Shown: positions 41,507-50,088, counted from the first letter of the stretch. The stretch: 59,592 bases of DNA from Solirubrobacter sp035555675 (GCA_035555675.1 DATMGH010000107.1:1-59592), one strand, 5' to 3'. Numbers and translations are program-made. Notes: a model not told the origin generated them from the letters alone.

Positions 41507-42154
41507 ATGCGGACGACGATCCTGCTGTGCTGCCTCGCGCTGCTCGCCGGCTGCGGCGCCGACGACTGGTCCAAGCCGCACGCGAAGCCGACCGCGATCG
41601 GCCGACTCGGCCCGGGGTTCATCGACCCCGCGAACCCGCCCGCGCCGGAGGCGACGATCACGCCGCGGCCCGGTTCCTGGGACGGCGTGCGCCCGTCGAA
41701 GGGCTACCGCGTGGTGCTGCTGACCGCCGGCTCCGACCGCCCGACGCGCACGCTGATCGACGCGGTCGAGCGGTGGGCCGAGCAGGAGGACGTGAGCCTC
41801 AAGACCGTCACCGCGACGCACCCGGAGCAGTACGTCTCACGCATCCGGACGGCGATCGACATGCGGCCGGACCTCGTCATCAGCGCGGGCAACGCGCTGG
41901 TCGACGCGCTGGCGCTGGTGACCGCGAACCATCTCGACCAGCACTTCCTCGTGGTCGGCGCGGAGCTCGCCGAGCCGACCGACAACGTGACCGCGGCGGA
42001 CTGGACCGGCGCGTCGTTCCGCGGCGAAGGCCTCGGATTGCGGGACTTCTACGACCCGGCGACGTTCACGCCCGAGCGCGCGGCGCGGGCGGTCCGCGCC
42101 GGCGTCGCGGCCGTGCTGAGCGGGATCACGGGCATCGTGATCCGGCTCACTTGA
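41507..42154 (+). CDS. Lipoprotein resembling periplasmic BMP-family binding proteins
   Basis: The 215-aa product has a lipobox (LLCCLALLAGC) and then a Rossmann-like fold: YRVVLLTAGSDRPTRTLIDAVERWA, DLVISAGNALVDALALV, FLVVGAELAEPTDNVTAADW and ARAVRAGVAAVLSGITGIVIRL. This resembles one lobe of BMP-type substrate-binding lipoproteins but is shorter than the full two-lobe family. Ligand unknown. Its 3' end overlaps the cytochrome-cupredoxin gene by 8 nt, tail to tail. Confidence 0.6.
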   Translation: MRTTILLCCLALLAGCGADDWSKPHAKPTAIGRLGPGFIDPANPPAPEATITPRPGSWDGVRPSKGYRVVLLTAGSDRPTRTLIDAVERWAEQEDVSLKTVTATHPEQYVSRIRTAIDMRPDLVISAGNALVDALALVTANHLDQHFLVVGAELAEPTDNVTAADWTGASFRGEGLGLRDFYDPATFTPERAARAVRAGVAAVLSGITGIVIRLT

Positions 42155-42878
42155 CGGTCAGCTTGCCCTCCATGCCGCCCTCGCGGTGGCCCGGAACGGT
42201 GCAGAAGAACGTGTACTCGCCGGGCTTGAGGTCGGCGGAGAACTGCGAGACGCCGCCGTTGGTGACCTGCTCGCCCTTCTCGTTGACGCCGTTGCCCTCG
42301 ATCGCGATGTCGTGCGGGACCGACTGCGGGTTCTCCGCCTTGACCGTCAGCTGGCCGGCGGGCGCGGTCGCGTCCGCGAACTTGTAGGCGAGGCCGGCCG
42401 CAGCGACCGGGATGTCCAGCACGCCGTTCTGCGCCTCGGCCGTGCCCTCCGCCTTGGAGGCGCCGACGCGGGCCAGCTTGCCCGTGTCCTCGCCGCCCTT
42501 GGCCGCGGCCTGGGCGACGTACGCGGCGACGTCGCGCGCGTCCTGCCCGGTGACGAGGCCGGCCGGCATCAGCGGCAGCGTCTTGCCAGTCGCAGGGTCG
42601 ACCTGAGGGTGAATGTTGGGGTGCATGATCTGCTGCTCGACCACGCCGGCGAACGTACCCTCGCCCAGGCCGTCCTTGCGCGCCTGGCGGAACGCGTCGT
42701 CGAGGTTCGGGCCCGTCACGCCGGTCGCGCCGGCGCGCGCAAGCGTGTGACAGGCCGCGCACTGCTCGGCGAACAGCTGCTTGCCGTTGACGGCGTTTTC
42801 GTTGCCGCGCTTGAGCTGACAACCGGATAGCCCAATCGCCACGACGACGACGCCGGCGATGACACGCCCTCTCTCCAT
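42147..42878 (-). CDS. Cytochrome c-cupredoxin fusion lipoprotein
   Basis: The 243-aa product has a lipobox (VAIGLSGC, C20), a class I cytochrome c (about 30-135; C40-A-A-C43-H44, distal Met in LMPAGL) and a plastocyanin-like cupredoxin (about 150-243). The type 1 copper ligands are H in VPHDIAI and C, H and M in FFCTVPGHREGGM. It should be an outer-face electron carrier, perhaps feeding one of the oxidases in this window. ATG 42878 follows a TAGGAT box by 8 nt. Confidence 0.88.
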   Translation of the reverse strand: MERGRVIAGVVVVAIGLSGCQLKRGNENAVNGKQLFAEQCAACHTLARAGATGVTGPNLDDAFRQARKDGLGEGTFAGVVEQQIMHPNIHPQVDPATGKTLPLMPAGLVTGQDARDVAAYVAQAAAKGGEDTGKLARVGASKAEGTAEAQNGVLDIPVAAAGLAYKFADATAPAGQLTVKAENPQSVPHDIAIEGNGVNEKGEQVTNGGVSQFSADLKPGEYTFFCTVPGHREGGMEGKLTVK

Positions 42879-42886
42879 GGCGCGGC

Positions 42887-42892
42887 ATCCTA
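42887..42892 (-). promoter_or_regulatory. -10-like box TAGGAT
   Basis: TAGGAT on the minus strand is 8 nt before ATG 42878, with no Shine-Dalgarno. The same hexamer precedes the caa3 operon. Confidence 0.45.
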
Positions 42893-42939
42893 ACCGTCCG
42901 GGCCGACGGGCGGACGGCCGACCCCGGTACGGGGCCTGA

Positions 42940-44589
42940 CTACGCGGGGCGTGGAAGGTCGCCGAGCTCCCCGCCGGCGGCCGCGATCACGGTGCGGGCG
43001 ACGCCGTCCCAGGAGTAGCGGGCGCGGGTTTCCTCGACGATCGCGGCGCGCGTCTGCGCCCTGAGGTCGGCGGGGGCCTGCAGCCAGCCGGAGAGCGCGT
43101 CCGCGAGCTGCGCGACGGCGTCCGGGCCGACCTCGAAGGTGAGCCATGGCCGGGCGGGCGGCGGGACGACGGCGGCGAGCGTGCGCGCGACCTCGCCGAG
43201 GCCCGAGTGGTCGGCGACGACCGGCAGCGCACCGCAGGCCGCCGCTTCCGCCGCGACCATGCCGAACGCCTCCGGGAACGTGCTCGTGACCGCCATCGCC
43301 TCGGCGGCGGGGAGCAGGTCGGCGACCTCGTCGTGCTCGAGGCGGCCGGCCCAGGCCACGCGCTCGGGGAGCCGCGCGGCGGCGGCCCGGTAGGCGTCGC
43401 GGCGCGCGCCGTCGAGCCGTGCGAAGAACGCCGCCAGCTCGGGCAGCTCGCGGCCGTCCTCGGCGCGCGTGCGGGCGGCGGCGTCGAGGTCGCCGGCGGC
43501 GAGGTGCTGCGCGAGCACCTCGAGCCCGCCCCGGAACGCGCCGAAGCCGACGATCAGGAGCCGCGCCCGCGGCTCGCGCGCGAGCACGAGCGGGAACGCG
43601 GCGAGCAGCAGCTCCACGCCCTTGGACGCGATCAGCTTCCCCACGAAGACGACGAGGCGGTCGCCGGGGGCGATCGTGTCGAGCGCGGCGACGGCCTCCC
43701 CCACGTCGCGCGCGAACGAGGAGGGCGCCGCGTCGGCGGGCGGCGCGGGCGCGGGCAGCGCAGGGGTGGGCGGCGCGGGCGCGGGCGGCGAGGCCGCGGG
43801 GACGGGCGGCGCGGGCGCGGGCGGCGCGGCCGCAAGCGCGGGCTGCGCGGGCGGAGAGGGCGCGGACGCCGCGAGGCGCGCACGGAGGGACGCGAGGGTC
43901 GCGCTCGCCGCCGCCGGCGACTGCGGCGCGAAGCGCTCGACGTCGACGCCCGGCGGCCCGAGGCGCGTGCGCTCGGACACGCTCGGGTCCGACAGCTCCG
44001 CCCACAGGCTCTCGGCCGTGTGCCGCGACCCGACGAGTATCCCGCTCGCGCGCGCGAGGCCTGCGACCGCGTACGGCCGGAACCGCGGGTGCGGCTTGAC
44101 CGTGTACTCCAGCGCGCTCCCGTGGATCTTGACCGCGTACCCGACCGCCGCGTCGAGCGCCCGGGCCAGCACGGCGGGCCCCATCACCAGGTGGTTCGCG
44201 AGCGCGACGTCGGGCCGCGCCCGCGCCGCCACCTCGCGCACCGCGGCGACGTTGGCCGCCAGATACCGGTCCAGCTCCTCGTCGCTCAACGCCGGGAACG
44301 GCCGCGCGACCACCCCGTCGTAGCGGTCCGCGACGTAGACCGGCAGCAGTCCGCCGATGTCCGGCCGGTAGACGGTCGCGCGCACGACCTCCCGCCGCGC
44401 CTCCACCGCGAGCGCGCCCTCGTCCCAGTCCGCGCGCGCGTCCACCCACGGCAGCGCGAACGGGTCCCGCTCCTGGCAGACGAGGTGCACCTCGTGCCCC
44501 GCCCGCACCAGCGCCGCTCCCAGCTCCGCGTTGTAGACGTTGGACCCGGTGCCGCGCAGCAGGTACCCGTGGAAGATCAAGACCCGCAT
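42940..44589 (-). CDS. Glycosyltransferase family 4 protein with Pro/Ala-rich insert
   Basis: The 549-aa GT-B protein has an N-terminal domain starting MRVLIFHGYLLRGTGSNVYNAELGAAL and a C-terminal nucleotide-sugar domain with VFVGKLIASKGVELLLAAF, ARLLIVGFG and the EX7E-type TSTFPEAFGMVAAEAAACG. Residues about 240-290 are a Pro/Ala low-complexity insert between the lobes, encoded by an imperfect GC-only repeat. The insert makes the protein about 100 aa longer than common family 4 members. Substrate unknown; likely cell-surface glycan or glycolipid. ATG 44589 lies 8 nt after TAGGGT. Confidence 0.8.
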   Translation of the reverse strand: MRVLIFHGYLLRGTGSNVYNAELGAALVRAGHEVHLVCQERDPFALPWVDARADWDEGALAVEARREVVRATVYRPDIGGLLPVYVADRYDGVVARPFPALSDEELDRYLAANVAAVREVAARARPDVALANHLVMGPAVLARALDAAVGYAVKIHGSALEYTVKPHPRFRPYAVAGLARASGILVGSRHTAESLWAELSDPSVSERTRLGPPGVDVERFAPQSPAAASATLASLRARLAASAPSPPAQPALAAAPPAPAPPVPAASPPAPAPPTPALPAPAPPADAAPSSFARDVGEAVAALDTIAPGDRLVVFVGKLIASKGVELLLAAFPLVLAREPRARLLIVGFGAFRGGLEVLAQHLAAGDLDAAARTRAEDGRELPELAAFFARLDGARRDAYRAAAARLPERVAWAGRLEHDEVADLLPAAEAMAVTSTFPEAFGMVAAEAAACGALPVVADHSGLGEVARTLAAVVPPPARPWLTFEVGPDAVAQLADALSGWLQAPADLRAQTRAAIVEETRARYSWDGVARTVIAAAGGELGDLPRPA

Positions 44590-44597
44590 GAGGCCAC

Positions 44598-44603
44598 ACC
44601 CTA
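44598..44603 (-). promoter_or_regulatory. -10-like box TAGGGT (minus)
   Basis: TAGGGT is 8 nt before ATG 44589 of the glycosyltransferase. A matching TAGGGT faces the other way at 44633. Confidence 0.4.
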
Positions 44604-44632
44604 GGCGGTCCCGTTCCCGCCGAACCCGCTGC

Positions 44633-44638
44633 TAGGGT
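44633..44638 (+). promoter_or_regulatory. -10-like box TAGGGT (plus)
   Basis: TAGGGT lies 9 nt before ATG 44648 of the zinc-ribbon gene, making a compact divergent promoter pair. Confidence 0.45.
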
Positions 44639-44647
44639 TCCCCCGCA

Positions 44648-44926
44648 ATGTCCGAGCGCCAGCTCTATCGCCTGCGCGCCCCTTCCAGCGGCCGCGAGAT
44701 CCTGCTGCCGGCGGAGCCCGACAAGGTCTACACCGACCACGACACGGGTGAGCCGCTCGAGGTCGTCGGAAAGGTGCTCCCCCTCTCGCCGTCGAAATCC
44801 AATCTGCCCTGGGCAGTCGACACGTTGCGCTTCTGCAACTGGTGCGACCAGCCCGCGCAGAAGGATCTCAACGACTGCCCGACGTGCGGCCGCCGGATGG
44901 CCGCGCTGCCGAGCACGTCGAGCTGA
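44648..44926 (+). CDS. Small zinc-ribbon protein of unknown function
   Basis: I do not recognise the 92-aa product beyond a C-terminal zinc ribbon: FCNWC and DCPTCGRR give two CxxC knuckles 14 residues apart. The N-terminal half is polar (YRLRAPSSGREILLPAEPDKVYTDHDTGEPLEVVGKVL). It is divergent from the glycosyltransferase and followed at 13 nt by a lipoprotein gene with a strong ribosome site. Confidence 0.7.
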   Translation: MSERQLYRLRAPSSGREILLPAEPDKVYTDHDTGEPLEVVGKVLPLSPSKSNLPWAVDTLRFCNWCDQPAQKDLNDCPTCGRRMAALPSTSS

Positions 44927-44939
44927 GGAGGCTGAAACC

Positions 44940-45347
44940 ATGCGCCTTGCGCCACCCAAGCGGCTTGCCGCGCCCATCGTCGCACTCATAAGCGTCGTGG
45001 CCCTCGCGGGCTGCGGCTCGAACAAGGTCGTCGTCCAGGAGGTCCCGGGCGAGCCGGCCCAGCTCACCGTGCCCGGCTCGGGCAGCAGCCTCGCACCGTC
45101 CGTCACCCCCACGCCGACGGCCGAGGCGACGGACACGCCGGACGCCGCCGATACGCAGTCGACGACGCCGAACACCGACCAGGCCCAGGGCACGTCGGAC
45201 CAGACGCAGACGAACGCCGACGGCACCACCGGCGGCACGGAGACGCCCAATACGGACGACTCGGCGGCGACCGACCAGCCGCCGCCCGCCGGCTCCCCCG
45301 CAGACAAGTTCGAGGACTTCTGCGCCGAGAGCCCCGGCGCCTGCTGA
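44940..45347 (+). CDS. Low-complexity Thr/Asp-rich lipoprotein
   Basis: The 135-aa product has a signal sequence with lipobox (ISVVALAGC), then a disordered Thr/Pro/Asp/Gln-rich stretch (about 50-115) and a short C-terminus with two cysteines (FEDFCAESPGAC). No domain is recognisable. GAGGAGG lies about 8 nt before ATG 44940, one of the clearest Shine-Dalgarno sites in the window. It is probably surface-exposed. Confidence 0.7.
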   Translation: MRLAPPKRLAAPIVALISVVALAGCGSNKVVVQEVPGEPAQLTVPGSGSSLAPSVTPTPTAEATDTPDAADTQSTTPNTDQAQGTSDQTQTNADGTTGGTETPNTDDSAATDQPPPAGSPADKFEDFCAESPGAC

Positions 45348-45388
45348 CGGCTCAAGGTTCACCGCGGGCGGCCGATTGACGAGTCCAA

Positions 45389-47494
45389 ATGCGCCCGCTC
45401 CAACGTCTCGCGCGTGAGGCCGCACGGTCGGCTTCCGCCGACGCGGTTCGCAGCGCACTGAAAGCCGCGCTGAAGGCGCTGCTGGACGCGGACGCGGTCC
45501 GGCTGCTGGAGGTCAGCGACGACCGCAGCGTCGCCGCCGAAGCCGGCGCCTACCTGCGCTTCGCCCAGCGCGGCCCGTCCGGCGTCGCCCACGTCGTCGC
45601 CACCGGCGAGCCGTTCGCGGTCCCGGACGCGCTCAACAGCACCGAGATCGTGCCGGGCCGGGCTCAGCAGCAGGGCCTGGCGTCCTGCCTGTTCGTCCCG
45701 CTCAGCTGGACGGCCGACGTCCGCGCCGTGATCATCGTCGGCTGGAAGCGCCCGCGGGCGATCAGCGAGGTCGACGTCGAGACCGCACAGCTCGCGGCCG
45801 ACCAGGCCGCCGCCGGCTTCGCCCGCCTGGAGGCGGAGGCCCGGCGCGCCGCGGGCTCCGTGCAGGATCGCGCGGTCGTGCGCGCCGGCCGGGCGCTGAA
45901 CGCGTCGCTGGATCTGCAGGAGGTGCTGGAGACGCTCGTGCACGAGGCGGCGCTGGCGCTCGACGCGGAGTTCTGCGGCGTCTACCTCGGCGACGCCGAG
46001 CAGGGCGCCGTCGCCACCGCCGGCTACGCGGTCCCGGAGCACTGGCACGGCGGGCGCGTCCTGCCCGGCGAGGGCGCCTCGGGCAAGGTGCTGGAGACCG
46101 GCGAGACCGTCGTCGTCTACGACTGCCAGCAGCTCGAGCCGAACCTGGCGCGCGCCACTCGCACGCAGACCGCGCTGGCCGTCCCGATGTCCTGGAACGG
46201 TGAGCTGCGCGGCGTCGTCGCGATCGGCTGGTCCAGCCACCGGCGCGTCCAGGACGAGGACCGCCACACGCTCGAAGCGCTCGCCAGCCTCGCCACGGCG
46301 GCGTGCCGCAACGCCGAGGCCTACGAGCAGGTCCAGCACGCCGCCCGTACCGACGCGCTGACCGGCGTCCTCAACCACGGCGCGATGCAGGTCCGCATCC
46401 GCGAGGAGATCGCCCGCGCCCGCCGCGACGCGACGCCGCTGAGCGCCGTGATCCTCGACCTCGACGACTTCAAGGCGGTCAACGACACGCACGGCCACGG
46501 CGCCGGCGACGAGCTGCTGCGCCACGTCGCCCGCCACCTGCAGGCCGAGCTGCGCCCGTACGACCAGGTCGCCCGCTACGGGGGCGACGAGTTCGTCCTG
46601 CTCCTTCCCGGTTCGGACGAGCCGATGGCGGCGCACGTCGCCGAGCGCTGCCGGGACGCGATCGGCGGCAAGTGCTCGATCGGCGTCGCCGCCTGGCACG
46701 ACGGCCTGGACGCCGACGGGCTGCTCGAGCAGGCCGACCGCGCGCTGATGCTGGCCAAGCGCACCGGCAAGGGCCGCGTGGCGGTCGCCAACGCGGAGGT
46801 CGAGCGCGAGCTCGCGCTGCTGCAGTCGCGCTCCGGCTCCCCCGCCGCCGTCCAGGCGCTGGCGGCCGCGATCGAGGAGCGCGATCACTACACGCGCGAG
46901 GACTCCGACGAGCTCGTGCGGCTGGCCCGCGGCGTCGCGATGATGCTCGGGCTCGGCGCCGAGGACGTCGACCGGATCGCCCACGCCGCGCTGCTGCACG
47001 ACGTCGGCAAGCTCGCGATGCCCGCGGAGCTGCTGGGCAAGCAGGGGCCGCTGACCGAGGAGGAGTGGGCGGTGATGTCAGAGCACCCGGTCGCGGGCGA
47101 GCGGATCCTCGCGCGCACCAAGGAGCTGGCCGCGCTCGCGCCGATCGTCCGCCACGAGCACGAGCACTGGAACGGCACCGGCTACCCGGACGGGCTCGAG
47201 GGCTACCGGATCCCGCTCGGCTCGCGCGTCGTCCACGCCTGCCACGCCTACGTCGCCATGCGCGCCGAGCGCCCCTACCGCGGCGCGCTGCCGGCCGGCG
47301 AGGCGATCGCGGCGCTGCGGGCCGCCGCGGGCTCGAAGTTCGACCCGGACGTGATCGACGCGCTGCTGGACCTGCTCGGGCACAACGCCCCGGACGTGCC
47401 CGACCGGGCGGCGGGCGTCAAGCTCGCCGCGCCGCCGCCGCGGGACCCTACGTCCCGTCGTTCGTCGCGTCCGGGTTGGGTACCGGGCGCGTGA
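45389..47494 (+). CDS. GAF-GAF-GGDEF-HD-GYP c-di-GMP signalling protein
   Basis: The 701-aa product has two GAF domains (about 15-150 and 165-315), a GGDEF diguanylate cyclase domain (about 330-480) with intact G398-G-D-E-F402, and an RxxD inhibition site (R389-D392) exactly five residues before it. An HD-GYP phosphodiesterase domain (about 490-640) follows, with H537-D538 in LLHDVGKL and G598-Y-P600 in HWNGTGYPDGL. It can potentially both make and break c-di-GMP. The C-terminal 40 residues are disordered and overlap the opposite gene by 47 nt. It is the only c-di-GMP enzyme in the window, which also holds a c-di-GMP riboswitch. Confidence 0.93.
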   Translation: MRPLQRLAREAARSASADAVRSALKAALKALLDADAVRLLEVSDDRSVAAEAGAYLRFAQRGPSGVAHVVATGEPFAVPDALNSTEIVPGRAQQQGLASCLFVPLSWTADVRAVIIVGWKRPRAISEVDVETAQLAADQAAAGFARLEAEARRAAGSVQDRAVVRAGRALNASLDLQEVLETLVHEAALALDAEFCGVYLGDAEQGAVATAGYAVPEHWHGGRVLPGEGASGKVLETGETVVVYDCQQLEPNLARATRTQTALAVPMSWNGELRGVVAIGWSSHRRVQDEDRHTLEALASLATAACRNAEAYEQVQHAARTDALTGVLNHGAMQVRIREEIARARRDATPLSAVILDLDDFKAVNDTHGHGAGDELLRHVARHLQAELRPYDQVARYGGDEFVLLLPGSDEPMAAHVAERCRDAIGGKCSIGVAAWHDGLDADGLLEQADRALMLAKRTGKGRVAVANAEVERELALLQSRSGSPAAVQALAAAIEERDHYTREDSDELVRLARGVAMMLGLGAEDVDRIAHAALLHDVGKLAMPAELLGKQGPLTEEEWAVMSEHPVAGERILARTKELAALAPIVRHEHEHWNGTGYPDGLEGYRIPLGSRVVHACHAYVAMRAERPYRGALPAGEAIAALRAAAGSKFDPDVIDALLDLLGHNAPDVPDRAAGVKLAAPPPRDPTSRRSSRPGWVPGA

Positions 47495-48122
47495 CCAGCG
47501 TCGCCGAGTAGGTCAGCCGCGCCTTGTAGAGGCAGCGGTACTGGGCGACCTGCTTGAGCATCATCTGCGCGGTCTGTGTCGCGGTGTCGTCGCACTTGTC
47601 CTTGGTGCGCGCGGCGCGCCAGGCCGAGTGGTCGGTGAGCAGCGGCGTCAGCGCCGGCGCCCAGGTCGGAACTGTCAGGGCTATGACGTAGCCCTTCTTG
47701 ACGTTGAGCGCGCGGCCCAGCGGGAACTGCACCGTCTGGCCGAAATACGGCTGCAGTTGCTGGACCGGGCTCTGGGTCACGACGCGCGAATACAGCGCCT
47801 TGCCCGCGCGCAGGACGCTCAGCCGCGCGGACGCGGGCCCGCCGAGCCCCTTGTCGAAGAACGCGATCTGCTCGGCCGTGGGGCTCCCGAGCGCGATCGA
47901 CCACGCGACGATCTTCCCGTCCTCGGGCACGACGAACGATCCGCGCTCGTCCGCGACCTTGACCTGGAATCCGGTCGTGCGCGACACGGCCAAGCAGGGG
48001 CTGGCCGGGCACGCCGGAGTGGCGTCAGTGCGCCCGACCTCGACGATCTTCGCCGACGCGGGCGCCGTGACGGCCAGTGCGGCGATCAACGCCGCGAGAA
48101 CGGTGACATGGCGATGGGGCAT
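47448..48122 (-). CDS. Secreted protein of unknown function
   Basis: The 224-aa product has a signal peptide (VTVLAALIAALAVTAPASA) and a beta-rich mature domain with paired cysteines (ACPASPCLAV, KCDD...YRCLYKARLTYSATLV). FVVPEDGKIVAWSIALGSPT and GYVIALTVPTWAPAL recur in Thermoleophilia exoproteins that I cannot name. An in-frame start at 48218 exists, but only ATG 48122 gives a proper signal peptide. It overlaps the 3' end of the c-di-GMP gene tail to tail. Confidence 0.65.
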   Translation of the reverse strand: MPHRHVTVLAALIAALAVTAPASAKIVEVGRTDATPACPASPCLAVSRTTGFQVKVADERGSFVVPEDGKIVAWSIALGSPTAEQIAFFDKGLGGPASARLSVLRAGKALYSRVVTQSPVQQLQPYFGQTVQFPLGRALNVKKGYVIALTVPTWAPALTPLLTDHSAWRAARTKDKCDDTATQTAQMMLKQVAQYRCLYKARLTYSATLVTRPVPNPDATNDGT

Positions 48123-48162
48123 CGCCGGAATGAAACACGACGGGGCCCCGAGCGATGCGCCT

Positions 48163-48366
48163 TTAGAGCTTTTGGACGTTGATCGCCTTCGGTCCCTTGT
48201 CGCCGTTCTCCTCTTCAAAGGAAACCTTCGCCCCCTCGCTCAGCGAACGGTATCCGTCGCCGTTGATTCCGGAGAAATGCACGAACAGGTCACGCCCTCC
48301 CCCGTCGGGCGTGATGAACCCGAAGCCCTTCTCGTCCGAGAACCACTTGACCGTACCGGTGCCCAC
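48163..48366 (-). CDS. Cold shock protein (CspA family)
   Basis: The 67-aa cold shock domain has VKWFSDEKGFGFI (RNP1 KGFGFI) and DLFVHFSGI (RNP2), with the usual C-terminal GPKAINVQ. CSD proteins bind single-stranded RNA and DNA as RNA chaperones. GTG 48366 is chosen because family proteins start right before TGTVKWF. A leader of about 75 nt separates it from a recognisable promoter, as is usual for csp genes. Confidence 0.94.
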   Translation of the reverse strand: MGTGTVKWFSDEKGFGFITPDGGGRDLFVHFSGINGDGYRSLSEGAKVSFEEENGDKGPKAINVQKL

Positions 48367-48449
48367 AGATGACCCCTTGCTGCTCAGCGTGTGACCCACG
48401 CCGTACTCATTTCGACCGGTCGGTGCGCCCGGTCCCAACAAGTGGAGAC

Positions 48450-48477
48450 GCTATACAGGTGTACGGTCTACACGCAA
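48450..48477 (-). promoter_or_regulatory. Sigma70-like promoter of the cold shock gene
   Basis: On the minus strand TTGCGT (48477-48472), a 16-bp spacer and TATAGC (48455-48450) form a plausible -35/-10 pair. It would give a 5' leader of about 75-80 nt in front of the csp GTG. Confidence 0.5.
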
Positions 48478-48509
48478 CCACTGCACACCTCCGCTGGGCG
48501 TGGAGATGT

Positions 48510-48926
48510 CTAAGCGGTCAGTGCGCGTGCCGCGGCCGCGATCTCGTCGCGGTCCCCCGGCGTGGGTTGCCAGGGCAGGCGGAGGCTGTCGTTCGAGTAG
48601 CGCGGGATCACGTGCATGTGGAAGTGGAAGACCGTCTGCCACGCGCGCGCGCCGCACGAGTTGATGAGGTTCACGCCGTCGGCCGCGAGCCGGTCCTTGA
48701 CGCGGTGCGCCATCACCTGCGCGGTCGCGGCGACCGCCGCGAGGTCCTCCGGCCCGATCTCCAGCAGATCCTTCGCGTGCGCGCGCGGGATCACGAGCAG
48801 GTGGCCGCGCGAGCCCGGGTTGATGTCCATGAACGCGATCGTGCGCTCGTCCTCGTACACCCGGGTCGCGGGGATGTCGCCGGCGACGATCTTGCAGAAC
48901 AGGCAGTCGGAGTCAGGCTCAGGCAT
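48510..48926 (-). CDS. HIT family protein (Hint-type nucleotide hydrolase)
   Basis: The 138-aa product has CLFCKIVAGDIPATRVYED at the N-terminus, MDINPGSRGHLLVIPRAHAKDL and the active-site triad HFHMHVIPR. Such proteins hydrolyse AMP-linked phosphoramidates and similar nucleotides. ATG 48926 and GTG 48929 are both 6-9 nt after a TAGCCT box. It differs from generic Hint by a longer C-terminus. Confidence 0.9.
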   Translation of the reverse strand: MPEPDSDCLFCKIVAGDIPATRVYEDERTIAFMDINPGSRGHLLVIPRAHAKDLLEIGPEDLAAVAATAQVMAHRVKDRLAADGVNLINSCGARAWQTVFHFHMHVIPRYSNDSLRLPWQPTPGDRDEIAAAARALTA

Positions 48927-48935
48927 CACGCGGGG

Positions 48936-48941
48936 AGGCTA
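48936..48941 (-). promoter_or_regulatory. -10-like box TAGCCT for the HIT gene
   Basis: TAGCCT on the minus strand is 6-9 nt before the GTG/ATG start, without a Shine-Dalgarno. Confidence 0.4.
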
Positions 48942-48991
48942 CTCCGGCGCGTCGTCGACTGCCGCGATCGGCCTCCGGGTAGACCGCGGCG

Positions 48992-49592
48992 ATGTGGTCC
49001 CGCGTGACGCTGGCGATCGCCGCCGCCGCGCTCCTCCCCGCGGACGCGACGGCGCGCGCACCGCGCCCCTGCCCGCCGGGGGCTGCGCACCTGCTCGTGG
49101 CGGACGTCGACACCCGCGTCTACCGGGTCACCGAGTACGACGAGCCCGCGTACTACGCCTGCATGACGCGCCGTCGCGCCCGCCGCTTCATCGGCGCCGA
49201 TCAGGAGCCCAACGAGAGCTACACGGGCTTCCGGCTCGCCACCCCGTACGTCGCCTATGTGTACTACTGGCTTTCCACCGCTGGCAGCGGGGCCTCTCCG
49301 ACGATCCTCAACGTCCGCACCGGAGCGACCGCGCACATCGACGTCCCCGAGGATGCCGTGCACGCGCTCGAGGTCACGCGGCGCGGCGGACTGCTGGTCC
49401 TCTACGGCGGGCCGAATCCGCGGTCGCCGTTTCCGCCCAAGCAGCCGGCGCGGCTCGTGTACCGCGCCCGTCTCGGCCAGCAACTGACGTTCGATACCGG
49501 CGATCGACCCGCGCAGCGTCACGGTGTCGCGCGACGGCAGGCGCGCCTACTGGATCAAGGACGGCCTTCCCGCCACCGCGACGCTGCCCTGA
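48992..49592 (+). pseudogene. Secreted protein, probably frameshifted near 49503
   Basis: The frame from ATG 48992 encodes a signal peptide (VTLAIAAAALLPADATA) and a beta-propeller-like body (LLVADVDTRVYRVTEY, ALEVTRRGGLLVLYGGP, ARLVYRARLG). After FDTG it becomes Arg-rich and unlike protein, running to 49615. The alternative frame from 49504 reads IDPRSVTVSRDGRRAYW and continues to a stop at 49592; this is the expected end of such a protein. One extra base (or two missing) near 49500-49504 explains it. Function unknown. A sequencing error is possible. Confidence 0.65.
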
Positions 49593-49595
49593 CGT

Positions 49596-50048
49596 TCAGA
49601 ACAGCGGCGGGGTGACCAGCAGCGGCTCGATCCGCCAGCCGCCGCCCGGCGCCGCGGTCGCGTGCAGCAGCTCGTCGAAGCCCTCCTCCGGCGTGGGCCG
49701 GATCAACCGGCGCGCGACGTCCCGCAGCCCCACGGCCGGCACGGTCCGCTCGCGGGCCGCGTTGCGCGCGGCCGCGACCCCCGCGTCCACCTCCACCAGC
49801 ACGCCGACGACCCGGAACCCGGCGGCCCGCGCCGGCTCGAGGTAGCGCGCCCGCTCCGCGACGGTCGGGTTGGTGTTGTCGACCACGAACGGCATCCTCG
49901 TATCCAGGCACGTCGTCAGGAACGCGGCCTCGCGCGGGCGCGTGCGCAGCAGGTCCAGCGACACGCGCACGTGCGTCTCGAGGTAGCGGTCGCGGTAGAG
50001 CGTCGTCTTGCCCGCGCCCTGCAGCCCGCACAGGATCACGGCCTCCAT
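49596..50048 (-). CDS. P-loop kinase-like protein (polynucleotide-kinase type)
   Basis: The 150-aa product has Walker A GLQGAGKTT, an R/D-containing second motif VSLDLLRTRPREA, and VVDNTNPTVAERARYLEPARAAGF, which is the ATP-dependent kinase signature of the PNK/zeta-like P-loop family. It lacks a phosphatase partner domain. It probably phosphorylates a nucleic-acid end or small molecule; the target is unknown. ATG 50048 is chosen since TAGCGT lies 7 nt before it; GTG 50057 would overlap that box. Confidence 0.75.
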   Translation of the reverse strand: MEAVILCGLQGAGKTTLYRDRYLETHVRVSLDLLRTRPREAAFLTTCLDTRMPFVVDNTNPTVAERARYLEPARAAGFRVVGVLVEVDAGVAAARNAARERTVPAVGLRDVARRLIRPTPEEGFDELLHATAAPGGGWRIEPLLVTPPLF

Positions 50049-50055
50049 CCCCGGC

Positions 50056-50061
50056 ACGCTA
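50056..50061 (-). promoter_or_regulatory. -10-like box TAGCGT for the P-loop kinase gene
   Basis: TAGCGT on the minus strand is 7 nt before ATG 50048 and overlaps the alternative GTG 50057. Confidence 0.4.
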
Positions 50062-50088
50062 CCGGCCGTCGCCGGCCGCGGACGATCG

